In this document: positions 9,394-18,400 of the stretch, one piece after another | Position numbering within the stretch: the stretch's first letter is position 1 | Layout of the letters: each line of letters begins with the position of its first letter | The notes under the pieces: generated by a model | The model's input: the letters and a program-made list of their open reading frames with translations, nothing else | Told to the model about the DNA's origin: nothing | The model's database searches: none | NCBI RefSeq assembly: GCF_037479095.1 | Contig: NZ_JBBGZW010000001.1 | Coordinates: forward strand, 1,240,001-1,304,000 | Reading direction: 5' to 3' | Origin: Pantoea nemavictus | Lineage (GTDB): Bacteria; Pseudomonadota; Gammaproteobacteria; Enterobacterales; Enterobacteriaceae | Length of the DNA stretch: 64,000 nt | Program-made: the position numbers and the translations under genes

Positions 9394-10314
9394 TTAACCT
9401 TTATTCGCCGCCTGCACGTGCAGCATATCCAGCGCCAGTGTGGCCGCCGCCAGCGAAGTGAGATCGGCGTGGTCGTAACCCGGCGCCACTTCCACCAGAT
9501 CCATACCAACGATATTCATGCCCTGCAAACCGCGAATCAGCTTGGTGGCTTTATCGCTGCTCAGGCCGCCAATCACTGGCGTGCCAGTGCCCGGCGCATG
9601 GGCAGGATCAAGGCAGTCGATATCAAAGGTCAGATACACCGGCAGATCGCCGACGGTGCGCTTCACTTCCGCCAGAATATCGTCAACGCTGCGATCGTTG
9701 ACCTGAGCTGCATCCAGCACGTTGAAGCCAAGGCTCTTGTCGAACTCGGTACGAATACCGATCTGCACCGAATGCTGCGGATCGATCAAACCTTCTTTCG
9801 GCGCGGTGAAGAACATGGTGCCGTGGTCGAAGGTTGGACCGTTAGAGTAGGTATCGGTATGCGCATCGAAGTGCACCAGCGCCATTTTGCCGAAGTGTTT
9901 AGCGTGCGCGCGCAGCAGCGGCAGCGTCACGTAGTGGTCGCCGCCGAAGGTCAGCATGCGTTTACCGTTCGCCAGCAGCTTCTCGGCGTGCGCCTGCAGT
10001 TTGTCCGACAGATCCTGTGAATCGCCGAAGGCATACACCAGATCGCCACAGTCGACGACGTTCAGACGCTGACGCAGATCGAAATCCCACGGCCAGCGAC
10101 AGCCTTCCCACGCCAGATTAGTGGAAATCTGACGAATCGCGCCCGGCCCTAAACGGCTGCCCGGACGGCCTGATGTCGCCGCATCGAAAGGAACACCGGT
10201 AATCACCCACTCCGCATCGCTGTCGTAAGGTTGGAAGTTCAGCGGGAAGCGCATGAAACCGAAAGCGTTAGAAACCAGGGAGTTATCGTACTGATTGCCC
10301 AGGGTGTTATACAT
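9394..10314 (-). CDS. speB: SpeB, agmatinase
   Basis: Binuclear manganese ureohydrolase that converts agmatine to putrescine and urea, the second step of the arginine decarboxylase route. The 306-residue length equals E. coli SpeB. The metal-binding motifs are in order: [10 protein letters not shown] (about 124-133), HFDAHTDTY (about 148-156) and [18 protein letters not shown] (about 228-245). In E. coli it lies just downstream of speA. Here speA is 22 kb upstream, with the adhesin island between, so speB must be transcribed separately or from a local promoter. Confidence 0.97.
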   Translation of the reverse strand: MYNTLGNQYDNSLVSNAFGFMRFPLNFQPYDSDAEWVITGVPFDAATSGRPGSRLGPGAIRQISTNLAWEGCRWPWDFDLRQRLNVVDCGDLVYAFGDSQDLSDKLQAHAEKLLANGKRMLTFGGDHYVTLPLLRAHAKHFGKMALVHFDAHTDTYSNGPTFDHGTMFFTAPKEGLIDPQHSVQIGIRTEFDKSLGFNVLDAAQVNDRSVDDILAEVKRTVGDLPVYLTFDIDCLDPAHAPGTGTPVIGGLSSDKATKLIRGLQGMNIVGMDLVEVAPGYDHADLTSLAAATLALDMLHVQAANKG

Positions 10315-10361
10315 AAATCGTCCTCTTTATAAACTTATTCAAGCTAAGTTTAATACCTTAA

Positions 10362-10482
10362 ATAATTCCAGTTGTAGGAAGGCGGCAAACCAGCGAATCC
10401 CGCTGAGCTTACTCAGGTAAGTGATTCGGGTGAACAAGAGCAGCCAACGCACCTACCGCATGAAGTATGACGGGTATAGATG
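10362..10482. repeat. ERIC element (copy 1)
   Basis: About 120 bases with the ERIC layout: TAATTCCAGTTGTAGGAAGGC at one end and CCGCATGAAGTATGACGGG at the other, around a central inverted repeat (CGAATCCCGCTGAGCTTACT / AGGTAAGTGATTCGGGTG). It matches the copy at 56767-56883 along its length. It lies between speB and the terminator of the secretion operon, at the left border of the adhesin island. Confidence 0.8.
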
Positions 10483-10525
10483 AAAAAAATCCCCTCCGCG
10501 TCGTTAAGCCCGACGAGGAAGGGAT
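10483..10525 (-). terminator. Terminator of the type I secretion operon
   Basis: On the minus strand an imperfect hairpin, CCCTTCCTCGTC ... GACGCGGAGGGG, is followed directly by seven T residues, 54 bases beyond the HlyD-like stop. It should end the adhesin/secretion transcript before speB. Confidence 0.75.
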
Positions 10526-10578
10526 GATGGGCGCGATTATCGCGAAGATTGCAGCACCCTGCAATCGGGCAGCAAAAA

Positions 10579-11805
10579 TCAGCGCTCGCGCATCGCCTCT
10601 TTGCCTTTATTAAACGGTTTAATCAGATAATCCATCACCGTTTTCTCGCCGGTTTTGATATCCACGGTAGAAACCATCCCAGGACTGATGGAGAAGCGCT
10701 TACCGGCTTTATTCTGTACGTAGTCGTTATCGGTACGGATAAACACGCGGTAATAGTAGATCTCCGGTTTGACCTCATCCTGAATGGTATCCGGCGAAAT
10801 GCTCTCCACCACGCCGTTGAGGCCGCCATAAATGGCGTAGTCATAGGCGGAGATCTTCACCACCGCGCGCTGGCCGGGATGAATAAAGGCGATATCACGC
10901 GGCGACAGGCGCGCTTCAATCAGCAGACGATCGTTCATTGGCACGATGTTCATCAGCTCACCATTCGGTGGCACTACACCGCCGACGGTGGAGACTTTGA
11001 TGTTTTTCACAATGCCGCGCATCGGTGAACGAATGGTTAAACGCGTTACCGTGTCTTCACGCCCTTTCACCACCTGCGCCATGCTGTCGGCTTCGGCGTT
11101 GGCCTTCGCCAGCTCTTCGCGCGCCTGCACGTAATATTGCGAGCGCATGTCGGTAAGCTTCAGCTCCAGATCCGATTTATCACGCTGCAAACGCAGCACC
11201 TCCACGCTACTGGCGGCACCGGTTTTCGCCAGGCGCTGCGTGATGGCCAGTTCGCGGTTGGCCAGCGCCAGCGACTCTTTAAACTGCGCGGTGGCATCGG
11301 AGAGCTGAGCGCGGCGGGTTTTGTACAGCCGGGTTTCTGAGGCCTCCAGCTCGGGAAACTTATCCAGCTCCGCCGGGAAGGTGAGCGGCTGATCGTTCAC
11401 TTCCGCCGTCAAACGGGCCGCCGCTGCCAGCGCCGCACGATAGCGCGCTGCACTCTCACCGACGTTGGATTGCGAACGCGTGGCGTCAAGCTTGGCCACA
11501 ATCTGTCCGGCCTGCACCTGATCGCCTTCATGCACATACAGCTCGGTCAAAATGCCGCCCTCCAGCGATTGCAGCACCTGATCGCGCGAGCTGGGGATCA
11601 CTTTGCCGGTGCCGGTTGAGACTTCATCCAGCACGCCAAACCACGCCCAAATCACCGTGACGAGGATCAACGCGGTGCTGATGACAATCAACCGCACGGC
11701 ACCGGTGTAATGGGTTTCGGATCGCAGCTCGCCCAGCAGATCGTCGGAGGAGTCCACCTCTGCGGCGGTCACCAGCCGCAGTCTTGCCGGTAATTGTTTG
11801 ATCAT
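10579..11805 (-). CDS. HlyD-family membrane fusion protein of the adhesin type I secretion system
   Basis: Periplasmic adaptor that links the inner-membrane ABC transporter to the TolC-like outer-membrane channel. The 408-residue product has a cytoplasmic N terminus, one membrane segment at about 38-58 (LIVISTALILVTVIWAWFG), a lipoyl half-motif (VHEGDQVQAGQIVAKLD), a long coiled-coil hairpin, the second lipoyl half, and the AprE-type beta domain with APEIYYYRVF-like sequence and ISPGMVSTVDIKTG near the C terminus. Its start overlaps the ABC gene by four bases (ATGA), so the two are translationally coupled. By position it is the counterpart of Salmonella bapD. Confidence 0.93.
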   Translation of the reverse strand: MIKQLPARLRLVTAAEVDSSDDLLGELRSETHYTGAVRLIVISTALILVTVIWAWFGVLDEVSTGTGKVIPSSRDQVLQSLEGGILTELYVHEGDQVQAGQIVAKLDATRSQSNVGESAARYRAALAAAARLTAEVNDQPLTFPAELDKFPELEASETRLYKTRRAQLSDATAQFKESLALANRELAITQRLAKTGAASSVEVLRLQRDKSDLELKLTDMRSQYYVQAREELAKANAEADSMAQVVKGREDTVTRLTIRSPMRGIVKNIKVSTVGGVVPPNGELMNIVPMNDRLLIEARLSPRDIAFIHPGQRAVVKISAYDYAIYGGLNGVVESISPDTIQDEVKPEIYYYRVFIRTDNDYVQNKAGKRFSISPGMVSTVDIKTGEKTVMDYLIKPFNKGKEAMRER

Positions 11806-13973
11806 GATTGCGCCTCCGGTTGACTACCGTTAGCGCGCGGCGGCGGCAAGGCGTTCTCTTTGGGGCTATCCATCACCAGCTGTCCCTCTTTCAACACCAG
11901 CACACGATCCACCAGCGCCAGGATCGCCGCGCGATGCGTGGCGACGATCAGCGTGCGACCATTCAGCCACTGGCCAAGACGTTCGATAAACTCCTTCTCG
12001 GTGTGATCGTCGAGCGCCGCCGTCGGCTCATCCAGCAGGATAATGTTGGGATCGCGCAGCAGCATACGCGCCAGCAGCAGCGACTGGCGCTGGCCGCCGG
12101 AAAGTCCGGTGCCACCTTCCATAATCGGATGATCGAGACCGAGCGGCAGACGACGAATAAAATCTGCCCCGCCGCTGACGGTCAGCGCGCCAAAGATGGC
12201 ATCATCGGTGGCGTGCGCCGCGCCGAGAGTCAAATTTTCACGCAGCGTACCGTGGAACAGGCGCGCATTTTGCGTCAGCAGGCCGACGTTGCGTCGCACG
12301 TCGGCAACATCGATATGCGGCAAACTGAGATTATCCAGCCGCAGCTCGCCGCCGACTAAATCAATGCCGCCGCACATCGCCTGCAGCAGGGTCGATTTGC
12401 CGGAACCGTTGCGCCCCAGCACCGCAATACGCTCGCCCGGTTTAATCGTCAGGCTTTTAATGCGCAGTGCGATAGTCATCGAATCGGTGTAGTAACGGAA
12501 CATGGCGTCGGTGAACTGATAGTGACCAAACAGCACCGGCGTGTGAATGCGCGTCTCGTCCTTGCTGTTTTCCACCGGCAAGTTCATCAGCGCATCGAGA
12601 CTGCCTTTCGCCGCTTTCACCTGCTGCCAGCGCGCCAGCACGCCGCACAGCGTCGCCATCGGCGCAATCATGCGTGAAGAGAGCAGCGACGCGGCCACGA
12701 TGGCACCGGTGGTGATATCGCCGTCGATCACCATCGGTGCGCCGATGACGATCACGCTGGCATACACTAACCCTTGCACCGTCACGCCCCAGGTGATCAG
12801 CGAGTGCATCACTTTGCGCATCTCGACGCCGGATTGCGCGGTGATACGAATGTAGCTGTTCCACTGCTGCAGGAAGCGATCTTCCGCCTGCATTAGCTTG
12901 ATGTCCTCCAGCCCTTGTACGCTCTCCACCAGCACCGCGTTACGCAGCGTCGACTCTTTCAGGTTTTGCTGCGCCAGCTTCGACAGTTTTTTCTGGCTCA
13001 GCACCCCCGGCAAGATCATCAGCAGCACCGCCACCGGCGCAATCCAGGCCAGCTGCGGCGCGATGATTGCCATCACCAGCAGGAACAGCAGGAAGAATGG
13101 CATATCGACAATCGCCGTCACCGTGGTGGAGGTGACCATTTCGCGGATCGACTCCAACTCGCGCAGCTGCGAGATGAAAGTGCCGGTCGAACGCGGCACC
13201 GCGCTGCTCCGTAGCCGCAGCGCGTGACCAAAGACGCGATCGGAGACGCGCATGTCGGCGCGTTTACCCAGCAGATCGGTGACATGATCGCGCCCGACGC
13301 GCAGGATATAGGTGAACACCACCGAAATAATCACCCCGATATACAGCACATACAGCGTCGGGTAGGACTGCGCCGGAATCACCCGGTCATACACCTGCAT
13401 CGAGAAGATAATGCCGACCAGCGCCAGCAGGTTGATCAGAAACGATCCCAGCATCACGTAGCCGTAAGGACGCAGATCGTGCAGCACCAGGCGGCGCAGC
13501 CAGTCCGGTTTCACCGTCGACAGATAGCGATCAACGCGGCTGTCTTTGGCCGCCGTCACCGGCCGCAGCGCGGCGGCAAAGCGGATTTCCGGTAGCAGCG
13601 TTGCCAGTGCAATCGGCGCTGGCTGTTCATCACCGGCAAAGTGCACCCGCACCTCATCGTCACCGTCAAACTGGGTGATCACGCCCACCTGACCATCGGC
13701 CAGCTCTACCGCCAGCGGCAGCCGCCAGCTGGTGATCTCCCACTTATTCTCTTCATACAGCTGCAGCGATAAACCGGCCTGGCGCGCCAGATGGCGCAAC
13801 GCTTTGTCACGCGTCTGTTTGCCTTGCCACTCCGCAGCGGCCATGATCATCCCCGGCGAACAGGGCAAGCGATAATGACCGGCGATCAAGATAATGGCGG
13901 TGGCCCATCCGTGCAGGGGCACATTTCCCCCGGAGGCGCTATCGGGCGCATCGGGAAGTTGTAGTTGCGTCAT
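11802..13973 (-). CDS. Type I secretion ABC transporter (LapB/BapC-like) with degenerate C39 domain
   Basis: Inner-membrane ATPase and permease that drives export of the giant adhesin. The 723-residue protein has an N-terminal domain of about 135 residues resembling a C39 peptidase but with no recognisable catalytic Cys-His arrangement, so it probably only binds substrate. Six membrane helices follow at about 165-430, then an ATPase domain with Walker A GRNGSGKST, signature LSGGQRQ, Walker B IILLDEPTAALD and the switch His in ATHR. It overlaps the upstream TolC-like gene and the downstream HlyD-like gene by four bases each, showing a coupled operon. Confidence 0.93.
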   Translation of the reverse strand: MTQLQLPDAPDSASGGNVPLHGWATAIILIAGHYRLPCSPGMIMAAAEWQGKQTRDKALRHLARQAGLSLQLYEENKWEITSWRLPLAVELADGQVGVITQFDGDDEVRVHFAGDEQPAPIALATLLPEIRFAAALRPVTAAKDSRVDRYLSTVKPDWLRRLVLHDLRPYGYVMLGSFLINLLALVGIIFSMQVYDRVIPAQSYPTLYVLYIGVIISVVFTYILRVGRDHVTDLLGKRADMRVSDRVFGHALRLRSSAVPRSTGTFISQLRELESIREMVTSTTVTAIVDMPFFLLFLLVMAIIAPQLAWIAPVAVLLMILPGVLSQKKLSKLAQQNLKESTLRNAVLVESVQGLEDIKLMQAEDRFLQQWNSYIRITAQSGVEMRKVMHSLITWGVTVQGLVYASVIVIGAPMVIDGDITTGAIVAASLLSSRMIAPMATLCGVLARWQQVKAAKGSLDALMNLPVENSKDETRIHTPVLFGHYQFTDAMFRYYTDSMTIALRIKSLTIKPGERIAVLGRNGSGKSTLLQAMCGGIDLVGGELRLDNLSLPHIDVADVRRNVGLLTQNARLFHGTLRENLTLGAAHATDDAIFGALTVSGGADFIRRLPLGLDHPIMEGGTGLSGGQRQSLLLARMLLRDPNIILLDEPTAALDDHTEKEFIERLGQWLNGRTLIVATHRAAILALVDRVLVLKEGQLVMDSPKENALPPPRANGSQPEAQS

Positions 13974-15421
13974 GGCTGGATCTCCACGGACTGGATCCGC
14001 TGGTTATTCAGGGCAAACGCCGACCGCATATGCCCGGTGCTGTAGAGGCAATCGAGCTGCAGTGAGCGTAACTGGCTGATGGTTTGCTGCAGCGTGAAAC
14101 GGGTCTGGAACACCTCCTGCTCGGCGTTGAGCACGTCCAGCAGCGGACGCGTGCCAAGCTGCAGATACTGATCCTGATACAGCGACTGGGTTTTCTCACC
14201 CAACGTCTGTTGCCGACCCATGATGGCGAGGCTGAGCGCCAGGCTTTGCGACTCGTTCTGCGATTCGCTCAGCTGCTGCCGCGCTTTGAGCCGCGCCGAG
14301 TTGACGGCCGCATTGGCGGCGCGCAGCGCATTGGCGGCCGCGTCACGGCTGGCGGTGATGCCACCGCCCTGATAGAGCGGCATCTCGACTTTGACAAAGG
14401 CGGAATATTGCGTGCGATCCAGACTTTCGCTGCCGGAGTAGTGATCGTTGAGATAATGCGTCACCTGCGGTTCCAGCGAGATGGTGGGCATATTTTGCGC
14501 ATTCGCGTTATCGAGTTTTGCCTGCGCCTGATTGGCCTGCGCCCAGGCCGCCAGCACCGCAGGATTGAGCTTGTCATCGGCTTTCGCCATCTGACAGGAT
14601 TTGGTGAGATTGGAGGGGAAATCATCGCTGACTTTTTTCACCAGCGGCCAGCCCAGATAGGTCGCCAGCGTGGCGCGCCAGCGGTTAAGATTGGCCTGAT
14701 ACTGCGTCAACGTAGTACGCGCGCCTTCGATACGCGCATCGGTTTGCGTCGCATCAGACAGTGACGCCGCGCCCTCTTCATTCCGCTGGCGCGCCAGATC
14801 GCCAATTTTACTCAGCGCCGCCAGCTGCTGCTGCGCAATCGTCACCAGTTGCTGATAACCCTGCACTTCCACCAGCGCTGCAGCGGTATCGTGCGCTACG
14901 GTGTCAATACTCACCAACACGTTGGCCTGCTCCTGCGCCACGCCCGCTTCGGCAGAACGCACCGAGCTGCTGACCTTGCCAAAGTCATACAGCATCTGCG
15001 AAACCGACAGCACAAACGATGGGCTGAAGCCCTTTTCGCTATAGGCGTTACTGTAGCCGTTATTCATCCCGGCACTAATTTGCGGATAGTATTTGGCTTT
15101 CGCCACATCAACCTGATTGGCCTGTTCCAGCATCTTGCCAACGGCTTCGGCAATATCCGGATGCCACTGAATGGCGCGCTGCACGGCCTGGTTGATGGTG
15201 AGAGAGTCGGGTACGTTGGCAAGGGCCGGTTCAGCCACCTCGCCGGCTAATGAAGGGAGTTCCTGTTGTTGCGCCAAACCTGCTGAAGTAATACGCCCCG
15301 CGTTGGTTAACGCGTCACTGGCCGCTAAAAGTTGAGAACTGTAAAGTAAAGCTATGCCCGCACAGAGAACGCTGAGCTTAAACGAACGGCGAAAAGTTGC
15401 GCCTGAGTGCATCAGTTCCAT
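13970..15421 (-). CDS. TolC-family outer-membrane channel of the adhesin secretion system
   Basis: Outer-membrane factor that completes the type I exporter. I choose the ATG at 15421, which follows GGTGGA; the longer frame starts with TTG inside a weak context. The 483-residue protein has a signal peptide (hydrophobic core ending near LLAASDA) and two OEP repeats rich in Ala/Gln heptads, including AVQRAIQWHPDIAEA, YYPQISAGMNNGYSN and a C-terminal helix pair ending in LQLDCLYSTGHM. A dedicated TolC next to the ABC and HlyD genes is typical of LapE/BapB systems. It follows the adhesin gene by 74 bases, across a terminator-like hairpin. Confidence 0.92.
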   Translation of the reverse strand: MELMHSGATFRRSFKLSVLCAGIALLYSSQLLAASDALTNAGRITSAGLAQQQELPSLAGEVAEPALANVPDSLTINQAVQRAIQWHPDIAEAVGKMLEQANQVDVAKAKYYPQISAGMNNGYSNAYSEKGFSPSFVLSVSQMLYDFGKVSSSVRSAEAGVAQEQANVLVSIDTVAHDTAAALVEVQGYQQLVTIAQQQLAALSKIGDLARQRNEEGAASLSDATQTDARIEGARTTLTQYQANLNRWRATLATYLGWPLVKKVSDDFPSNLTKSCQMAKADDKLNPAVLAAWAQANQAQAKLDNANAQNMPTISLEPQVTHYLNDHYSGSESLDRTQYSAFVKVEMPLYQGGGITASRDAAANALRAANAAVNSARLKARQQLSESQNESQSLALSLAIMGRQQTLGEKTQSLYQDQYLQLGTRPLLDVLNAEQEVFQTRFTLQQTISQLRSLQLDCLYSTGHMRSAFALNNQRIQSVEIQP

Positions 15422-15450
15422 CGATAGTCCACCAGTCAATAAAGAGAAAG

Positions 15451-15468
15451 GGGCACATCCCTGTGCCC
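15451..15468 (-). terminator. Terminator-like hairpin between adhesin and secretion genes
   Basis: On the minus strand GGGCACA-GGGA-TGTGCCC is followed by CTTTCTCTTTATT. It lies 28 bases beyond the adhesin stop and 30 bases before the TolC-like start. It could end most adhesin transcripts and let a fraction continue into the exporter genes. Confidence 0.6.
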
Positions 15469-15495
15469 TTACTGCATCCCTGCGTCACATAGCCG

Positions 15496-18400
15496 TTAGA
15501 CCGTGTGGTTTTGGTGCGGTTGTTGCAGCAGCTCCTCCAGAGAAACGTTCACGCCTTCCAGCGTAATCAGTTGAGTCGCGCTGTAACCCGTACCGGTACC
15601 GTCACGGTCAATTGAGAGCACCGTATTGCCATCTGAAGTATGGTCCACTTTCACGAAATCATTAATATTACTTGTGGAATCATTCCAGCCGATAAGCAAG
15701 TTACTGACATCAATTTTGTCGCCTTGCGCAACATTGAAGTCGGTCCAGGTATCGTGACCGTTACCGCCGGTGGCATCCGCGCTCGCCAGTAAGTGATACA
15801 CCAACGTATCTGCGCCGGCACCGCTGGTGATGGTGTCGTCGTAGGCACCGCCGGTCAGCGTGTCAGCCCCCGCTGTGCCTGTGATGGTTGGATGCAGCTC
15901 AATGGTGAACGACTGACTGGTGATGGTGCCGTCATTCGCGGCCAGGGTATAACTGAACACCTCTTTGTGGGTGAGCGATTGTCCATCCACGCCGGCATTC
16001 AGCGCATAGGTATAGCTACCGTTGGCGGCAATACTCAGCACACCAAAGTCCCCGGCAATCGCCGTGGTACCCACGCTGTGAACCGTAGTGATATCACCGT
16101 GTTCATTAGTGATACTCAAGGTTCCCGTATGGCTCGCCGTTGATGAACCGTAGATGCTGCCGCTGGCATCGTGGTCGCCGCTGGTGGTGTCAGCAAACAA
16201 GCTGTTAGCTGCCAACAACGAGGTCGCCGACGCACCATTGTGCAAATTCACCGTCAGGCTGGCCGAGGTCAACGCACCGCTCGCATCCCTTACCGAGTAA
16301 GTAAAAGTATCCGCCGCTGGCAGGGTATCGATATTCAGACCCGCCTTCAGTGCATAGGTGTAGTTACCGTGTGAATCGATGGTCAGGGTGCCGTAAGTGG
16401 TATTGATCACGGTGTTGCCCGTCGCCGCCACCACGTTGCCCGATACCGCCGTCACTGCTGTGCCATTAGGAATGGTGCCCGCCAGCGAACTGGTGTCGTT
16501 GGTCAGCAAGTTACCGGTGACCGTTGCCGCGACTGTCACTGCCAGCGTCGTGATGTCTGACACCGTGCTAATCGTGGAGGTTGGCAGCAGACTGACGTTA
16601 ACGGTTGAAGCGACGATCACCGCGTAGTTGCCGGTACCCAGATTGTTATAGGTCACGTTGGCACCTTTCAACGTTCCCAGCGACAACACGGCACCGAGGT
16701 AGTTAGTGGTGCTGTTAATCAGCAGCCAGGTACCATTACTTTGCTGCTCATACAGATTCAATGAATAGTTGGTTAACAAACCCACGCTGCTGATTGAACC
16801 GTTCAGCGTTACCGTACGCGTGTCATCCGGCCCCACGTTAAACATGTAGGCGTTACCATTGGTCAATACGCTGGCTTGCAGCACATTGCCGAGCCCAACC
16901 GTAAGCAGCGCGGTGTGCGACACACTGGTCGTGCCATTGTTCAGCGTGCCGGTTTGGGTGGTGTAATCCACTTCGTTGACATCGTTGGCCGCCACGATAC
17001 GAATCGCGCCGGTCAGCGGGCTGCTGGTGGAGACGTTACCCGCGCGGTCAGTCTGAATCACCGACAGCGAGGCTCCGGTGGTCTGCGCGGTACTCAGGCT
17101 AACCGACCAGGTGCCGCCCGTGCCGACGGTCGCCGTGCCGAGGGCGTTGCCGCCCGCATCACGCACGGTGACGATGGCGCCCACCTCACCGCTACCGGTG
17201 ACGGTGGTACCGGCATCGTTAATCGCCAGACCACTAACCGCCGCCGGTGGCACCGTATCGACATTGACGGTCACCGCCGTATTGCCGGTACTCACGTTGC
17301 CCGCCGCATCAGTTACCGTCACGCTCAGCGGATGCGCACCGTTCGCCAGCGCTGCGGTGGTGTAGGTCCAGGTTCCTCCTGCGCCCACCGTCACGGAACC
17401 CAGCGCAGTGGTGCCATCATAGATGGTGACAATCGCGCCAACTTCCGCCGTACCGTTGAGGACCGGCGTGGTATCGCGAGTGTAAGCACCGTTAACCAAC
17501 GTCACTGGCGTGCTGCCCGCATCGTCGGTGATGGTGAGTGAACTGGCCGCTGGCGCCACCGTGTCAACGCGCAAGGTAGTCGAGGCGTTCGGGCTGACGT
17601 TGCCCGCCGCATCGGTTGCCGTCACGTTCAGCGTGTGCGTGCCGTTGCTCAGCGGAGTAGAGATAAAGCTCCAGCTGCCGTTGCTGCCTACTGTGGTGGT
17701 GCCGAGCAGCGTGGTGCCATCGTAAACGCTGATCCTTGCCCCCACTTCGCCGTTACCGGTCAACAGCGGTGTGCTGTCGTTGGTCGCGCCGTTATTCGGG
17801 ATAGCGATCGCGGTGCTGCCGTTGTTGTTAGCGGCAACAAGGTTGGTTACCGCCGCCGGAGCCACGGTATCGATCGTCACCGAGGCCGTGGTGGTGCCGC
17901 TGACGTTACCGGCCGCATCGGTCACCGTGACGCTCAGCGGATGGGTGCCCTGAGCGAGCGTGGCGGTGGTGAAGCTCCAGGTCCCGCCGCTGCCAACGGT
18001 CACGGTACCTAACAGCGTGCCGCCATCGAAGATCGACACTCTGCTGCCCACTTCCGCCGAACCGCTCAGCGTTGGTGTGGTGTCGTTAGTGGCACCGCCG
18101 CTCGGCACCACGGTGCCGCTGACGTCGTTGGTAATCACCAGCGTTGACGCCGCTGGCGCAACGGTATCGACGATGATAGAGACCGTCGCCGAAGCCGCGC
18201 TGGTGTTACCTGCCGCATCTGTTACCGTTACGCTGAGCGGATGGGTGCCGTTGCTCAGCGTCGCGGTAGTGAAGGTCCATGCGCCAGTACTGCCCGCCGT
18301 CACGGAACCGAGAACGGTGGTGCCATCGTAGACAGTGACAATGGCGTTCGCTTCCGCCGTGCCGCTCAGCGTTGGCGTGGCGTCATCGGTAGAGGCGCCG

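Noticed and set aside
11802..13973. Active C39 peptidase domain at the N terminus of the ABC transporter
   Set aside because: A Cys is present in YRLPCSPG, but it is not in the usual QxxxxDC context and no matching catalytic His/Asp motif is seen. It fits a degenerate substrate-binding domain.
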